A stretch of DNA of 36,813 nucleotides from AEGEAN-183 sp964002385 (GTDB lineage: Bacteria; Pseudomonadota; Gammaproteobacteria; Magnimaribacterales; Magnimaribacteraceae): assembly GCA_964002385.1 (NCBI GenBank), contig CAXFFS010000003.1, positions 1 to 36,813 of the forward strand. The letters run 5' to 3'. Shown here piece after piece: positions 23,858-33,527 of the stretch (the first letter of the stretch is position 1; every line of letters begins with the position of its first letter). The position numbers and the translations under genes were made by a program. The notes beneath the pieces were generated by a model, which was not told the DNA's origin, did not search any database, and saw nothing but the letters and a program-made list of their open reading frames with translations.

Positions 23858-24229
23858 CTATTTAGATTTCTTAGCGCCATATTTTGATCTTCTCTGTTTT
23901 CTATCATCTACACCAGCAGTATCTAAGGTACCTCTTATAGTGTGATATCTAACTCCGGGCAAATCTTTAACCCTTCCTCCTCTGATAAGAACAACAGAAT
24001 GCTCTTGAAGATTATGTCCCTCTCCTCCTATGTAAGAAATCACTTCAAAGCCAGAAGTTAATCTAACTTTACAAACTTTTCTTAATGCTGAGTTAGGTTT
24101 CTTGGGTGTTGTAGTATAAACCCTAGTACAAACACCTCTCTTTTGAGGAGAGCCTTTTAAAGCAGGCACATCTGTCTTAAGCTTCTTCCTTTTTCTTGGC
24201 TTCCTAATAAGTTGATTGACAGTAGACAT
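23858..24229 (-). CDS. rpsL: 30S ribosomal protein S12
   Basis: S12 is at the decoding centre and controls accuracy. The 123-residue product has TTTPKKPNSALRKVCKVRLT with K43, and GGRVKDLPGVRYHTIRG with K88 and the D89 that RimO methylthiolates in E. coli. K43 and K88 are the wild-type, streptomycin-sensitive residues. It is the first gene of the str group, read from the promoter just upstream and probably also by read-through from rpoC. Confidence 0.99.
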   Translation of the reverse strand: MSTVNQLIRKPRKRKKLKTDVPALKGSPQKRGVCTRVYTTTPKKPNSALRKVCKVRLTSGFEVISYIGGEGHNLQEHSVVLIRGGRVKDLPGVRYHTIRGTLDTAGVDDRKQRRSKYGAKKSK

Positions 24230-24260
24230 CTTTTATAAATTGTAGAATTTAAGGTCGCGC

Positions 24261-24289
24261 ATTTTAATTATTGGTATTATCCGCGTCAA
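24261..24289 (-). promoter_or_regulatory. promoter of rpsL-rpsG-fusA
   Basis: On the minus strand TTGACG (24284-24289) and TAAAAT (24261-24266) are 17 bases apart. The -35 begins only 4 bases after the rpoC stop codon, and there is no terminator between rpoC and this promoter. The expected start leaves a leader of about 25 bases to rpsL. Confidence 0.7.
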
Positions 24290-24293
24290 TCAA

Positions 24294-27200
24294 TTACTCA
24301 ACTTCTTGTTCACTTAACGCTTGACTTAGGGCTTCCTCGAGATCAATTGAATCCGGATCATCCACTTCTATCTTTTCTTCTTTCATCATAGCCAGGCCAG
24401 TACCAGCAGGTATTAAACGGCCTACTACTACATTTTCTTTAAGGCCCCTGAGGTTATCTTTTCGTCCAGTCGTTGCAGCTTCAGTTAACACTCTAGTTGT
24501 TTCCTGAAAAGAAGCAGCTGAAATAAATGAATCAGTAGCAAGAGAAGCTTTAGTTATTCCTAATAATATTCTTTTATATTTAATTTTTGCTTTTTTATCC
24601 TTAGAAAGTTCTTTGTTAGTTTCCTTTACCTTAGATAATTCAGCTTGTTCTCCTGTTATGAAGTCTGAATCACCTGCGTCAGTTATTTCAACTTTCCTTA
24701 ACATTTGCTTCAAGATGACCTCAATATGCTTCTCATTAATAGTTACACCTTGAAGCCTATAAACTTCTTGTATTCCAGTTACGACATATTCTGTAAGCTC
24801 TTCAAGACTTCGTAATTCCAAAATGTCATGAGGGCTCAAAGCACCATCCGAAACAATGTCACCCTTTTCTATTCTCTCTCCTTCAAATACATTTATATGT
24901 CTGGTCTTAGGAATTAGGCTTGCACACTCATTTCCTGATTCATCAGTAATAATTAATCTTTCTTTGCCTTTAGTAGGTTTACCCCAAGATACTATTCCAC
25001 TTTCTAGAGCTAGGATTGCTGCCTCTTTAGGTTTTCTAGCTTCAAACAAATCAGCAACTCTAGGTAGACCGCCCGTAATATCTTTAGTTTTTGCTGACTC
25101 TTGTGAAACTCTAGCTATTACACTTCCCAACTCAATGTCTTGCCCATCATTTAGGCCAATGAACGCGTTGCCTGGGAGAGTATAAATGGCAGGAGCTTCT
25201 GATTCTGGAATAGTTTTCTCTTTTCCTCTGCCATCCACTATATGTATAGAAGGTTTCTTTTCTTGAGCCTCACCTTTAGCCCTTTCAGTTATATCAATAA
25301 TTTCTATATTAGAAAGGCCAGTAAGATCATCAGTTTTTAGTCTAGCTGTTATTCCATCATCTATATCAACAAACTTGGCTTTACCTCCTACCTCAGCAAT
25401 AATAGGTCTAGTCAAGGGGTCCCATTTAGCTAGGATATCTCCTTGTTTAATTTTTGATCCGTTTGAAAAATTAAGAGTTGTTCCGTATGGAATCTTGTAT
25501 CTTTCAATTGTTCTTCCTTCTTTATCTTCAACGCTTAATTCTGAAGACTGAGATAAAACAACATAGGTATTATCCTTTCTTTTAATTGTTCTACAATCAT
25601 AGATAATCTTACCGTCTATGCCTGCCTCAACATTGTCTTCAGCTGAAGTTCCAGAAGCTGCTCCACCTATATGAAAAGTTCTCATTGTTAGCTGGGTACC
25701 AGGCTCACCTATAGATTGTGCCGCAACTATTCCTACTGCTTCTCCTATATGTGATTCATGGCCTCTTCCAAGGTCCCTTCCGTAACATTTAGAACAAACA
25801 CCATAAATAGTCTCACAATGGATAGCTGACCTTACTTTTAATTCATAGACACCAAGATCATCAAATTTGTCGATCAAATCTTCATCAATATACGTACCTT
25901 TTTTTATTAAGATTTTTTTGTTATCTGGCCCTAAAACATTTTTGGAAACTGTTCTTCCTAAAACTCTATCTCCTAAAGGAACGATTACCTCACCTCCATC
26001 AATAATAGGTCTCATAACTATGCCAGTAGAAGTTTTGCAATCATCTTCACTAATAACTAGATCTTGAGCTACGTCAACCAGTCTTCTGGTTAAATACCCA
26101 GAGTTTGCTGTTTTAAGTGCCGTATCAGCTAACCCCTTTCTAGCTCCATGAGTTGAAATAAAGTATTGTTGAGCTGTAAGACCTTCTCTAAAATTTGCAG
26201 TAATAGGAGTTTCTATAATTGATCCGTCAGGCTTTGCCATTAACCCCCTCATCCCAGCTAGTTGTCTTATCTGAGCTGGAGAACCTCTAGCCCCAGAATC
26301 GGCAAACATGTAAACAGAATTATAAGAATCTGAGGTAACAAGATTTCCCTCTGAGTCTTTTATTTCTTCAGTAGAAATATTATCCATCATTGCTTTAGCT
26401 ATCATCTCGTTTGCTCTTGACCAGATATCAATGACTTTGTTGTATTTTTCTCCTTTGGTGACAAGGCCTGAAGCAAATTGAGCCTCAATATCTTTGACTT
26501 CACTTTCAGCTTCAATTACATATTTTTCTTTCTCTTTAGGAATAACAAAATCATCTATACATAAAGAAGCTCCTGACTTCGTAGAGAACTGATAACCCAT
26601 GTACATTAATCTATCTGCAAATATTACAGTCTTCTTTAAACCAGATTTTCTATAACAAACATCTATAAGACTTGAGATTGTCTTGCTGTCCAGAGTCTTA
26701 TTAACTAAATCAAAAGGCATTCCTTCAGGCAACAATTCATATAGTAAAGTTCTTCCAAGGGTTGTTTCTATTATTTCTGTTTTTTCATCAGGAAGATTGT
26801 TAGGTTTGAGTCTAACTTTAATTTTTGCATGAAGATCTACAGCATTTAACTGAAAAGCTCTATTTGCCTCTTCAGGAGAAGATAAAACTTGACCTTCTCC
26901 TTTTGCGTTTATTTTCTCTCTTGTCATGTAATAAATGCCTAGAACCACATCTTGTGAAGGATCAATTATTGGCTTTCCATTTGCTGGAGAAAGGATATTG
27001 TTCGTAGCCATCATAAGTGCTCTACATTCAAGTTGCGCTTCTAATGTGAGCGGCACATGAACTGCCATTTGGTCGCCATCAAAATCAGCGTTATAAGCCT
27101 TACAGACTAAAGGGTGTAGTTGTATAGCTTTACCTTCAACCAAAACAGGCTCAAAAGCTTGAATTCCCAATCTATGCAGGGTGGGGGCTCTGTTTAATAA

Positions 27201-28463
27201 TACTGGATGTTCTCTAATTACTTCTGCAAGAATATCCCAAACTTCTGGTTCTTCTCTTTCTACCATCTTCTTAGCTAATTTGATGGTACTTGCCAACTCG
27301 AGTTGTTGTAGCTTTCCAAATACAAAAGGCTTAAAAAGCTCTAAAGCCATCTTTTTAGGAAGGCCGCATTGATGTAGTTTAAGAGTGGGGCCGACAACTA
27401 TTACAGATCTTCCTGAGTAGTCTACCCTTTTACCTAAAAGGTTTTGTCTGAATCTTCCTTGTTTTCCTTTAATCATGTCAGCTAAGGATTTAAGTGGCCT
27501 TTTATTGGAACCAGTAACCGCCCTACCCCTTCTGCCATTATCAAGAAGAGCATCAACGGATTCTTGCAACATTCTTTTTTCATTTCTAGTGATAATGTCA
27601 GGTGCATTAAGATCTAGTAGTCTCTTGAGTCTGTTGTTTCTATTAATTACCCTTCTATAAAGGTCATTTAAATCTGAAGTTGCAAATCTTCCTCCTTCTA
27701 AAGGAACTAATGGCCTTAAATCAGGCGGTAGAACTGGTAAGACTTCCATTACCATCCATTCAGGCTTATTGCCTGAATCTTTAAAAGATTTTAATAGTTT
27801 TAGTCTTTTAGAAAGTTTCTTTAATTTCGCCTCTGATTTTGTATTTGGAATTTCTTCTTGAAGTCGTAAAGTTTCTGAATCTAAATCAAGGTCTCTCAAT
27901 AAATTTTGGACAGATTCTGCTCCCATTCCAGCACTAAATTCATCACCCCATTGCTCTAATGATTCATAATATTCTTCATCTGAAAGTAATTGGCATGGTT
28001 CCAAGTCTGTCATACCAGGGTCGATCACGATAAAGGACTCGAAATAAAGAACTCTCTCTAAATCTCTTAAGGTTAAATCTAAAGCCAAAGCTATCCTAGA
28101 AGGAAGTGATTTCAAGAACCAAATATGAGCTACAGGTGATGCTAATTCTATATGACCCATTCTTTCTCTTCTAACCTTGGATAAAGTGACTTCTACACCA
28201 CATTTCTCACAAACCACTCCTCTGTGCTTCATCCTTTTGTATTTGCCACAAATACATTCATAGTCTTTTATAGGGCCAAATATTTTGGAACAAAATAACC
28301 CGTCTCTTTCAGGTTTGAAAGTTCTGTAGTTTATAGTTTCAGGTTTTTTTACTTCACCATAAGACCAGGATCTAATTTGTTGAGGTGAAGCAAGTCCAGC
28401 TTTAATGCTATTGTATTCAATTCCATGACCTTGGTCCCTTAACACATTGATTAAATCTCTCAT
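24294..28463 (-). CDS. rpoC: DNA-directed RNA polymerase subunit beta prime
   Basis: The catalytic subunit holding the active-site Mg2+. The 1389-residue product has the N-terminal zinc ligands C70, C72, C85 and C88, the magnesium-binding NADFDGDQMAVH with NADFDGD at 458-464, and the second zinc site with CETIYGVCSKC in the C-terminal half. The bridge-helix and trigger-loop segment GARGSPAQIRQLAGMRGLMA is present. Overall length, close to E. coli (1407), implies that the large proteobacterial insertion in the trigger loop is kept. It is 9 bases after rpoB. Confidence 0.99.
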   Translation of the reverse strand: MRDLINVLRDQGHGIEYNSIKAGLASPQQIRSWSYGEVKKPETINYRTFKPERDGLFCSKIFGPIKDYECICGKYKRMKHRGVVCEKCGVEVTLSKVRRERMGHIELASPVAHIWFLKSLPSRIALALDLTLRDLERVLYFESFIVIDPGMTDLEPCQLLSDEEYYESLEQWGDEFSAGMGAESVQNLLRDLDLDSETLRLQEEIPNTKSEAKLKKLSKRLKLLKSFKDSGNKPEWMVMEVLPVLPPDLRPLVPLEGGRFATSDLNDLYRRVINRNNRLKRLLDLNAPDIITRNEKRMLQESVDALLDNGRRGRAVTGSNKRPLKSLADMIKGKQGRFRQNLLGKRVDYSGRSVIVVGPTLKLHQCGLPKKMALELFKPFVFGKLQQLELASTIKLAKKMVEREEPEVWDILAEVIREHPVLLNRAPTLHRLGIQAFEPVLVEGKAIQLHPLVCKAYNADFDGDQMAVHVPLTLEAQLECRALMMATNNILSPANGKPIIDPSQDVVLGIYYMTREKINAKGEGQVLSSPEEANRAFQLNAVDLHAKIKVRLKPNNLPDEKTEIIETTLGRTLLYELLPEGMPFDLVNKTLDSKTISSLIDVCYRKSGLKKTVIFADRLMYMGYQFSTKSGASLCIDDFVIPKEKEKYVIEAESEVKDIEAQFASGLVTKGEKYNKVIDIWSRANEMIAKAMMDNISTEEIKDSEGNLVTSDSYNSVYMFADSGARGSPAQIRQLAGMRGLMAKPDGSIIETPITANFREGLTAQQYFISTHGARKGLADTALKTANSGYLTRRLVDVAQDLVISEDDCKTSTGIVMRPIIDGGEVIVPLGDRVLGRTVSKNVLGPDNKKILIKKGTYIDEDLIDKFDDLGVYELKVRSAIHCETIYGVCSKCYGRDLGRGHESHIGEAVGIVAAQSIGEPGTQLTMRTFHIGGAASGTSAEDNVEAGIDGKIIYDCRTIKRKDNTYVVLSQSSELSVEDKEGRTIERYKIPYGTTLNFSNGSKIKQGDILAKWDPLTRPIIAEVGGKAKFVDIDDGITARLKTDDLTGLSNIEIIDITERAKGEAQEKKPSIHIVDGRGKEKTIPESEAPAIYTLPGNAFIGLNDGQDIELGSVIARVSQESAKTKDITGGLPRVADLFEARKPKEAAILALESGIVSWGKPTKGKERLIITDESGNECASLIPKTRHINVFEGERIEKGDIVSDGALSPHDILELRSLEELTEYVVTGIQEVYRLQGVTINEKHIEVILKQMLRKVEITDAGDSDFITGEQAELSKVKETNKELSKDKKAKIKYKRILLGITKASLATDSFISAASFQETTRVLTEAATTGRKDNLRGLKENVVVGRLIPAGTGLAMMKEEKIEVDDPDSIDLEEALSQALSEQEVE

Positions 28464-28472
28464 TTTGCTCTC

Positions 28473-31400
28473 CTACTTCTTCTCTACTGACTCAAGTTCT
28501 AAATCAATACCCAAGGATCTAATTTCCTTGGTTAATACATTAAAAGATTCTGGGATACCAGCATCCATCTCAAAATTTCCATCTACAAGATTCTTATAAA
28601 CTCTTGTCCTTCCGATTACATCATCAGACTTAACTGTTAACATCTCTTGAAGAGTATGGGCGGCTCCGTAAGCTTCCAAAGCCCATACTTCCATTTCACC
28701 AAATCTTTGTCCTCCAAACTGGGCTTTACCACCCAGAGGCTGTTGAGTTACCAAACTATAACTTCCAGTAGATCTAGCGTGCATCTTGTCTTCAACAAGA
28801 TGATTTAACTTAAGTATGTACATGTAGCCTAAGGTTACAGGTCTATCAAACTCCTCTCCTGTTCTACCATCATAGAGTTTACACTGACCACTTAAAGGTA
28901 ATCCTGCTAACTCAAGCATATCTTTTACTTCAGATTCTTTAGCTCCGTCAAATACAGGAGTAGCCATTGGAACTCCATTTCTTAAATTTCCTGCCAGCTC
29001 TTGAATTTCTTTGTCATTAAGGGAATCTAGATTCTTATTGGTGTCGTTTCCATAAATCTTGTTTAATAAAGATCTGATTTCTGAAACCTTACGACCTTCA
29101 TCAATTAAATCCTTTATTTTTGAGCCAAGTTCTTTAGCAGCCCAACCCAGATGGGTCTCCAAAACTTGGCCAACATTCATTCTAGAAGGCACCCCAAGAG
29201 GATTGAGCACTATATCAACTGGCTCACCATTTTCATCATAAGGCATATCTTCCATGGGCATAATTACAGAAATCACTCCTTTATTTCCATGCCTGCCTGC
29301 TAACTTATCTCCTGGTTGAATTCTTCTTTTGATTGCTAAATAAACCTTAACAATTTTTAAGACACCTGGAGCTAAGTCATCTCCACCAGATACCTTAGAT
29401 TTCTCTTGTTTAAAAATCTCTTTAAGATTTTCTCTATACTCATTAAGATTTAATTCAATCTGCTTAAGTTGTTTATTTATAGCCTCATTCTGAAAACGGA
29501 TCTTGAACCAGTCATTTTTAGACATCGCATCTAAATGATCTTTTTTAATGGCTGAACCCTTAGGAATCCCTTTTGAAGATGCTACTTTTTTCCCGATTAT
29601 AATATTCTCCAATCTAGAAAAGGTTGCACCTTCAATAATACTCAGTTCTTCATCTACGTCTTTTTTTATCTCTTTCAATTGTGACTCTTCAATATCTAAT
29701 GCTCTTCCATCTTTTTCTAACCCGTCTCTTGTAAAGACATGAACATCAATAATAGTTCCATCACCTCCAGAAGGGACTCTTAAAGAGCTATCCTTCACAT
29801 CTGAAGCCTTTTCACCAAATATAGCTCTTAATAACTTCTCCTCTGGACTTAGTTGAGTTTCTCCTTTTGGAGTCACTTTGCCGACAAGAATATCTCCAGC
29901 CTTGACTTCAGCACCTATGTAAACTATTCCAAATTCATCAAGTTTAGATAAGGCAGAGTCACCAACATTTGGAATATCCCCTGAAATTTCTTCTGCTCCT
30001 AATTTTGTATCCCTTGCTATGCAAGTAAGTTCTTGTATATGAATGCTAGTGAACTTGTCTTCACTGACAAGCCTGTCTGAAATAAGGATCGAGTCTTCAA
30101 AGTTATATCCATGCCAAGGCATGAAGGCAATTCGAACATTCTGACCCAGTGCAAGCTCACCCAAATCTACTGAAGGGCCATCAGCTAATATATCATTCTT
30201 GCTAACCTTGTCTCCTTCAGTAACTATAGGTCTTTGATTTATGCAAGTAGTCTGATTAGATCTTGTATATTTTATAATGTTATAAATATCAACCGCTGAG
30301 TCCCCAGGATTTATTTCCTTCTCATTTACCCTTACTACAATTCTGCTTGCATCAATACTTTCTACAACTCCTCCTCTTTTAGCTATAGCGCAAGAACCCG
30401 AGTCTCTTGCAACTATCCTTTCCATCCCTGTCCCTACCAAAGGTGTCTCAGTTTGGAGGGTAGGAACTGCTTGCCTCATCATATTTGAACCCATTAGAGC
30501 TCTATTGGCATCGTCATGTTCTAAAAAAGGAATAAGAGCAGCAGCAATTGAAACTACTTGTTGAGGAGACACATCCATAAAATCAACTCTTTCAGGAGGC
30601 ATAAGTGAAAATTCATTTTTATACCGGACAGGCACAAGTTCTTCGGTAAATCTATTAGTGTTATCTAAAAGTGCACTGGCTTGCGCAATAACATAATCTC
30701 CTTCCTCAATAGCTGACAAATATTTAAAATTATCAGTGACTTTTCCATTCTTAGCTTTTCTAAAAGGACTTTCTAAAAAACCGTATTCGTTAGTTCGTGC
30801 AAAGGCAGCTAAAGAATTTATTAACCCAATATTTGGCCCTTCCGGGGTCTCTATAGGGCACACTCTTCCATAATGAGTAGGATGTACATCTCTAACTTCA
30901 AATCCTGCTCTTTCCCTTGTAAGTCCACCTGGGCCTAAGGCAGAAACCCTTCTCTTATGAGTGATCTCAGCTAAAGGATTTACTTGATCCATAAACTGAG
31001 ATAGTTGGCTAGATCCAAAGAATTCTTTAATAGCAGCAGAAACAGGTTTTGCATTAATTAAATCTTGAGGCCCAAGATCATCTGTGTCAGCTGTTGTTAA
31101 CCTTTCCCTAACTGCTCTTTCAACACGAATCAAACCAATTCTATATTGGTTAGAAACCATTTCACCAACTGATCTAACTCTCCTGTTACCCAGATGATCA
31201 ATGTCATCAACTTGTTCTTTTCCATTCCTTATTGCAACAAGAGTTTTTAGTGCGTCTACAATATCTTCGTTTTCGAGAACACTATTCCCCTCAATAGATG
31301 GCCTTCCTAGTCTTTTATTAAATTTCATTCTTCCTACATCAGAAAGATCATATCTTTCAGGATTAAAGAAAAGACTATTAAATAATGTTGTGGCAGCTTC

Positions 31401-32543
31401 TTTGGTAGGAGGCTCTCCTGGCCTCATCATCCTATAGATTTCAACTAGTGCCTCTATATCATTCGTGGTCGAATCAGCCCTTAATGTATCTGCCATATAA
31501 GGTCCTGATTCCAAGTCGTTTATATAAAGAGTTTGTACTTCTTTTAAACCTAAAGTTTGTAAAATGTCTAGAAGCTCTTCATCTATTATGGAATTACATT
31601 CTATTAAGATTTCACCTGTTGTCTTGTCTACTATGTCTTTAGCAAGAACAAGTCCTTCCATACTATTCTGTTCGTATTCCAGGTGTTTTATTTTGGTACT
31701 TTCGATTTTTCTAATGTGTCTTGCGCTTATTCTTTCGCCTTTCTTAACTATCACTTCACCTCTATATGAAATATCCATGGGAGTAACTCTACCCATTAAT
31801 CTTTTAGGTATTAACTGGAGTTGATAGGTATTATTTGGTTTTATCTTAAATATTTCTGTTTCGTAGAAGCATTCTAAAATACCTTGGTTTGAAAACCCTA
31901 AGGCCTTTAGAAGAATTGATGCATAAAGCTTTCTCCTTCTATCTATTCTTACATAAACGAGATCCTTAGCATCAAACTCGAAGTCAAGCCATGAACCCCT
32001 ATAAGGAATTACTCGAGCACCGTATAAAACTTTTCCTGAAGAATGGCTTTTACCCTTATCATGATCAAAAAATAACCCTGGGGAACGATGCAACTGGGAA
32101 ACTACGACCCTTTCTGTTCCATTAATAACAAAGCTTCCATGATCAGTCATTAATGGTACTGTGCCCAAGTAAACTTTTTGAGATTTTCCTTCTTTTAATT
32201 TTTCAGTTTCTTTATCAATAAAAAAGAGATCGCAATTTATGTGAAGAGAAGCTTCATAGGTAATTCCCTTTAACTTACACTCCCTCTCATCATAAATAGG
32301 TTCACCAAGCTCGTAGCTAGTACATTCCATTCTTGCAAGTCCATTATGACTCTCAATTGGAAAGATTGAATTAATGACCAACTCTAGTCCTTGGTTATTC
32401 CTCTTTAAAGGGTCAGCTTTCCTTTGAAGAAAATGCTCATAAGACTCTAATTGAGTAGCTAAAAGATTGGGTAAATCCATAACGCTTGATATCTTCTCAA
32501 AACTGCGTCTTACTCTCTTCTTCTCGGTGTATGAAAATGCCAT
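28473..32543 (-). CDS. rpoB: DNA-directed RNA polymerase subunit beta
   Basis: The beta subunit of RNA polymerase. The 1356-residue product starts MAFSYTEKKRVRRSFEKI and contains the rifampicin-pocket cluster FFGSSQLSQFMDQVNPLAE at about residues 508-526, then HKRRVSALGPGGLTRERAGF. A valine (V521) occupies the position of E. coli N518; this position varies between species and is not evidence of resistance. The GDKLAGRHGNKGVIS and GGKAQFGGQRFGEMEVWALE blocks near the C-terminus are intact. AGAGG precedes the ATG. Only 40 bases separate it from rplL. Confidence 0.99.
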   Translation of the reverse strand: MAFSYTEKKRVRRSFEKISSVMDLPNLLATQLESYEHFLQRKADPLKRNNQGLELVINSIFPIESHNGLARMECTSYELGEPIYDERECKLKGITYEASLHINCDLFFIDKETEKLKEGKSQKVYLGTVPLMTDHGSFVINGTERVVVSQLHRSPGLFFDHDKGKSHSSGKVLYGARVIPYRGSWLDFEFDAKDLVYVRIDRRRKLYASILLKALGFSNQGILECFYETEIFKIKPNNTYQLQLIPKRLMGRVTPMDISYRGEVIVKKGERISARHIRKIESTKIKHLEYEQNSMEGLVLAKDIVDKTTGEILIECNSIIDEELLDILQTLGLKEVQTLYINDLESGPYMADTLRADSTTNDIEALVEIYRMMRPGEPPTKEAATTLFNSLFFNPERYDLSDVGRMKFNKRLGRPSIEGNSVLENEDIVDALKTLVAIRNGKEQVDDIDHLGNRRVRSVGEMVSNQYRIGLIRVERAVRERLTTADTDDLGPQDLINAKPVSAAIKEFFGSSQLSQFMDQVNPLAEITHKRRVSALGPGGLTRERAGFEVRDVHPTHYGRVCPIETPEGPNIGLINSLAAFARTNEYGFLESPFRKAKNGKVTDNFKYLSAIEEGDYVIAQASALLDNTNRFTEELVPVRYKNEFSLMPPERVDFMDVSPQQVVSIAAALIPFLEHDDANRALMGSNMMRQAVPTLQTETPLVGTGMERIVARDSGSCAIAKRGGVVESIDASRIVVRVNEKEINPGDSAVDIYNIIKYTRSNQTTCINQRPIVTEGDKVSKNDILADGPSVDLGELALGQNVRIAFMPWHGYNFEDSILISDRLVSEDKFTSIHIQELTCIARDTKLGAEEISGDIPNVGDSALSKLDEFGIVYIGAEVKAGDILVGKVTPKGETQLSPEEKLLRAIFGEKASDVKDSSLRVPSGGDGTIIDVHVFTRDGLEKDGRALDIEESQLKEIKKDVDEELSIIEGATFSRLENIIIGKKVASSKGIPKGSAIKKDHLDAMSKNDWFKIRFQNEAINKQLKQIELNLNEYRENLKEIFKQEKSKVSGGDDLAPGVLKIVKVYLAIKRRIQPGDKLAGRHGNKGVISVIMPMEDMPYDENGEPVDIVLNPLGVPSRMNVGQVLETHLGWAAKELGSKIKDLIDEGRKVSEIRSLLNKIYGNDTNKNLDSLNDKEIQELAGNLRNGVPMATPVFDGAKESEVKDMLELAGLPLSGQCKLYDGRTGEEFDRPVTLGYMYILKLNHLVEDKMHARSTGSYSLVTQQPLGGKAQFGGQRFGEMEVWALEAYGAAHTLQEMLTVKSDDVIGRTRVYKNLVDGNFEMDAGIPESFNVLTKEIRSLGIDLELESVEKK

Positions 32544-32583
32544 AAGTACCTCTTTTTTTAAAATTAAGAAAAATTGTTAATTC

Positions 32584-32967
32584 TTATTTAAACTCTGCTT
32601 TAGCTCCTGCTTCTTCTAGCTGTTTAAAGTATTCATCTGCTTCAGTTTTAGGTATTCCTTCCTTTATGACTGAAGGAGCGCCGTCAACAAGCCCCTTTGC
32701 ATCCTTGAGTCCTAGCCCAGTTATTGATCTAACTGCCTTAATAACATCAACTTTCTTATCTCCTACTTCTGCCAAAAGTAGATCTCCAGATGCTACTTCA
32801 GCTTCATCTGAGCCTTCAGGTTCACCTGATGATGGTGCTGCTGCAACTGCTACCGGAGCAGCCGCAGATACTCCAAATTTCTCTTCCATAGCTGAAATTA
32901 AATCAACTATATCCATTACGCTCATTTCAGAAATAGCTTCTAAAATTTCTTCTTTGCTTAATGCCAT
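32584..32967 (-). CDS. rplL: 50S ribosomal protein L7/L12
   Basis: L7/L12 forms the flexible stalk that recruits translation factors. The start is the ATG at 32967 (127 aa, MALSKEEILEAISEMSVMDI), with GGAG seven bases upstream; an upstream in-frame TTG is part of that ribosome binding site and is rejected. The N-terminal dimerisation helices are followed by an Ala/Pro/Ser/Glu-rich hinge (about 37-65) and the C-terminal domain with VIKAVRSITGLGLKDAKGLV. The stretch entering the C-terminal domain (SGDLLLAEVGDKKVD) departs from the usual FDVxL form. Confidence 0.97.
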   Translation of the reverse strand: MALSKEEILEAISEMSVMDIVDLISAMEEKFGVSAAAPVAVAAAPSSGEPEGSDEAEVASGDLLLAEVGDKKVDVIKAVRSITGLGLKDAKGLVDGAPSVIKEGIPKTEADEYFKQLEEAGAKAEFK

Positions 32968-32993
32968 TTTATTCTCCAATAAATTTATAAAAT

Positions 32994-33527
32994 CTAAGAT
33001 TCTGCCTGTTGTTTTTGTTGCTTAACTGCCTCTAAAGTTCTAGTTAATTTGGTAGGAATTTCATTAATCAATGAAACCAACTTAACTAGAGGGGCATTTA
33101 GCAAACCTGCCAACTGAGCTATAGCTTCTTCTTTAGTGGGAAGATTTGCTATATCACTCAATCTACTTAACTCTAATAAGGTATCCCCCATAGACAAACC
33201 CTTAACTTTGAAATTGGAATTAACTTTATTAAAGTTATTTGCCAACTTCGCTGCGCTAGCAGGATCGTCCAAAGAAAAAGCTAAGATAGTTGGACCAACT
33301 AAAAGCTCATCAAAACAAGAAAATTTGGTGTCAGTTAAAGCTCTTTTAGCTAACGTATTCCTGATAACCTTTAAATGAACAGAAGAATTTCTAGCTTCTT
33401 CCCTTAATTTAGTTAATTCAGAAACAGAGGTGCCATGATAATCGGCTGCTACAGCTGAAATAGCTTTATTTGCTATTTCGTTTAACTCTTCTACTGCTAC
33501 TTTCTTATCGTCAATGCGCATTGGCAT
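32994..33527 (-). CDS. rplJ: 50S ribosomal protein L10
   Basis: L10 anchors L7/L12 dimers at the stalk base and, in complex with L7/L12, represses its own mRNA in E. coli. The 177-residue product contains SAVAADYHGTSVSELTKLRE, KVIRNTLAKRAL and VGPTILAFSLDDPASAAK, then a C-terminal helix for L7/L12 binding. The ATG at 33527 has GGAG nine bases upstream; a second ATG two codons later is less well spaced. The 191-base leader upstream holds an L10-leader-like structure. It is followed after 26 bases by rplL. Confidence 0.97.
   Translation of the reverse strand: MPMRIDDKKVAVEELNEIANKAISAVAADYHGTSVSELTKLREEARNSSVHLKVIRNTLAKRALTDTKFSCFDELLVGPTILAFSLDDPASAAKLANNFNKVNSNFKVKGLSMGDTLLELSRLSDIANLPTKEEAIAQLAGLLNAPLVKLVSLINEIPTKLTRTLEAVKQQKQQAES

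Noticed and set aside
30960..31020. Possible rifampicin-resistance variant in RpoB (valine at the position of E. coli N518)
   Set aside because: This position is variable between species (alanine is common in Firmicutes), and the other pocket residues in the cluster are normal.
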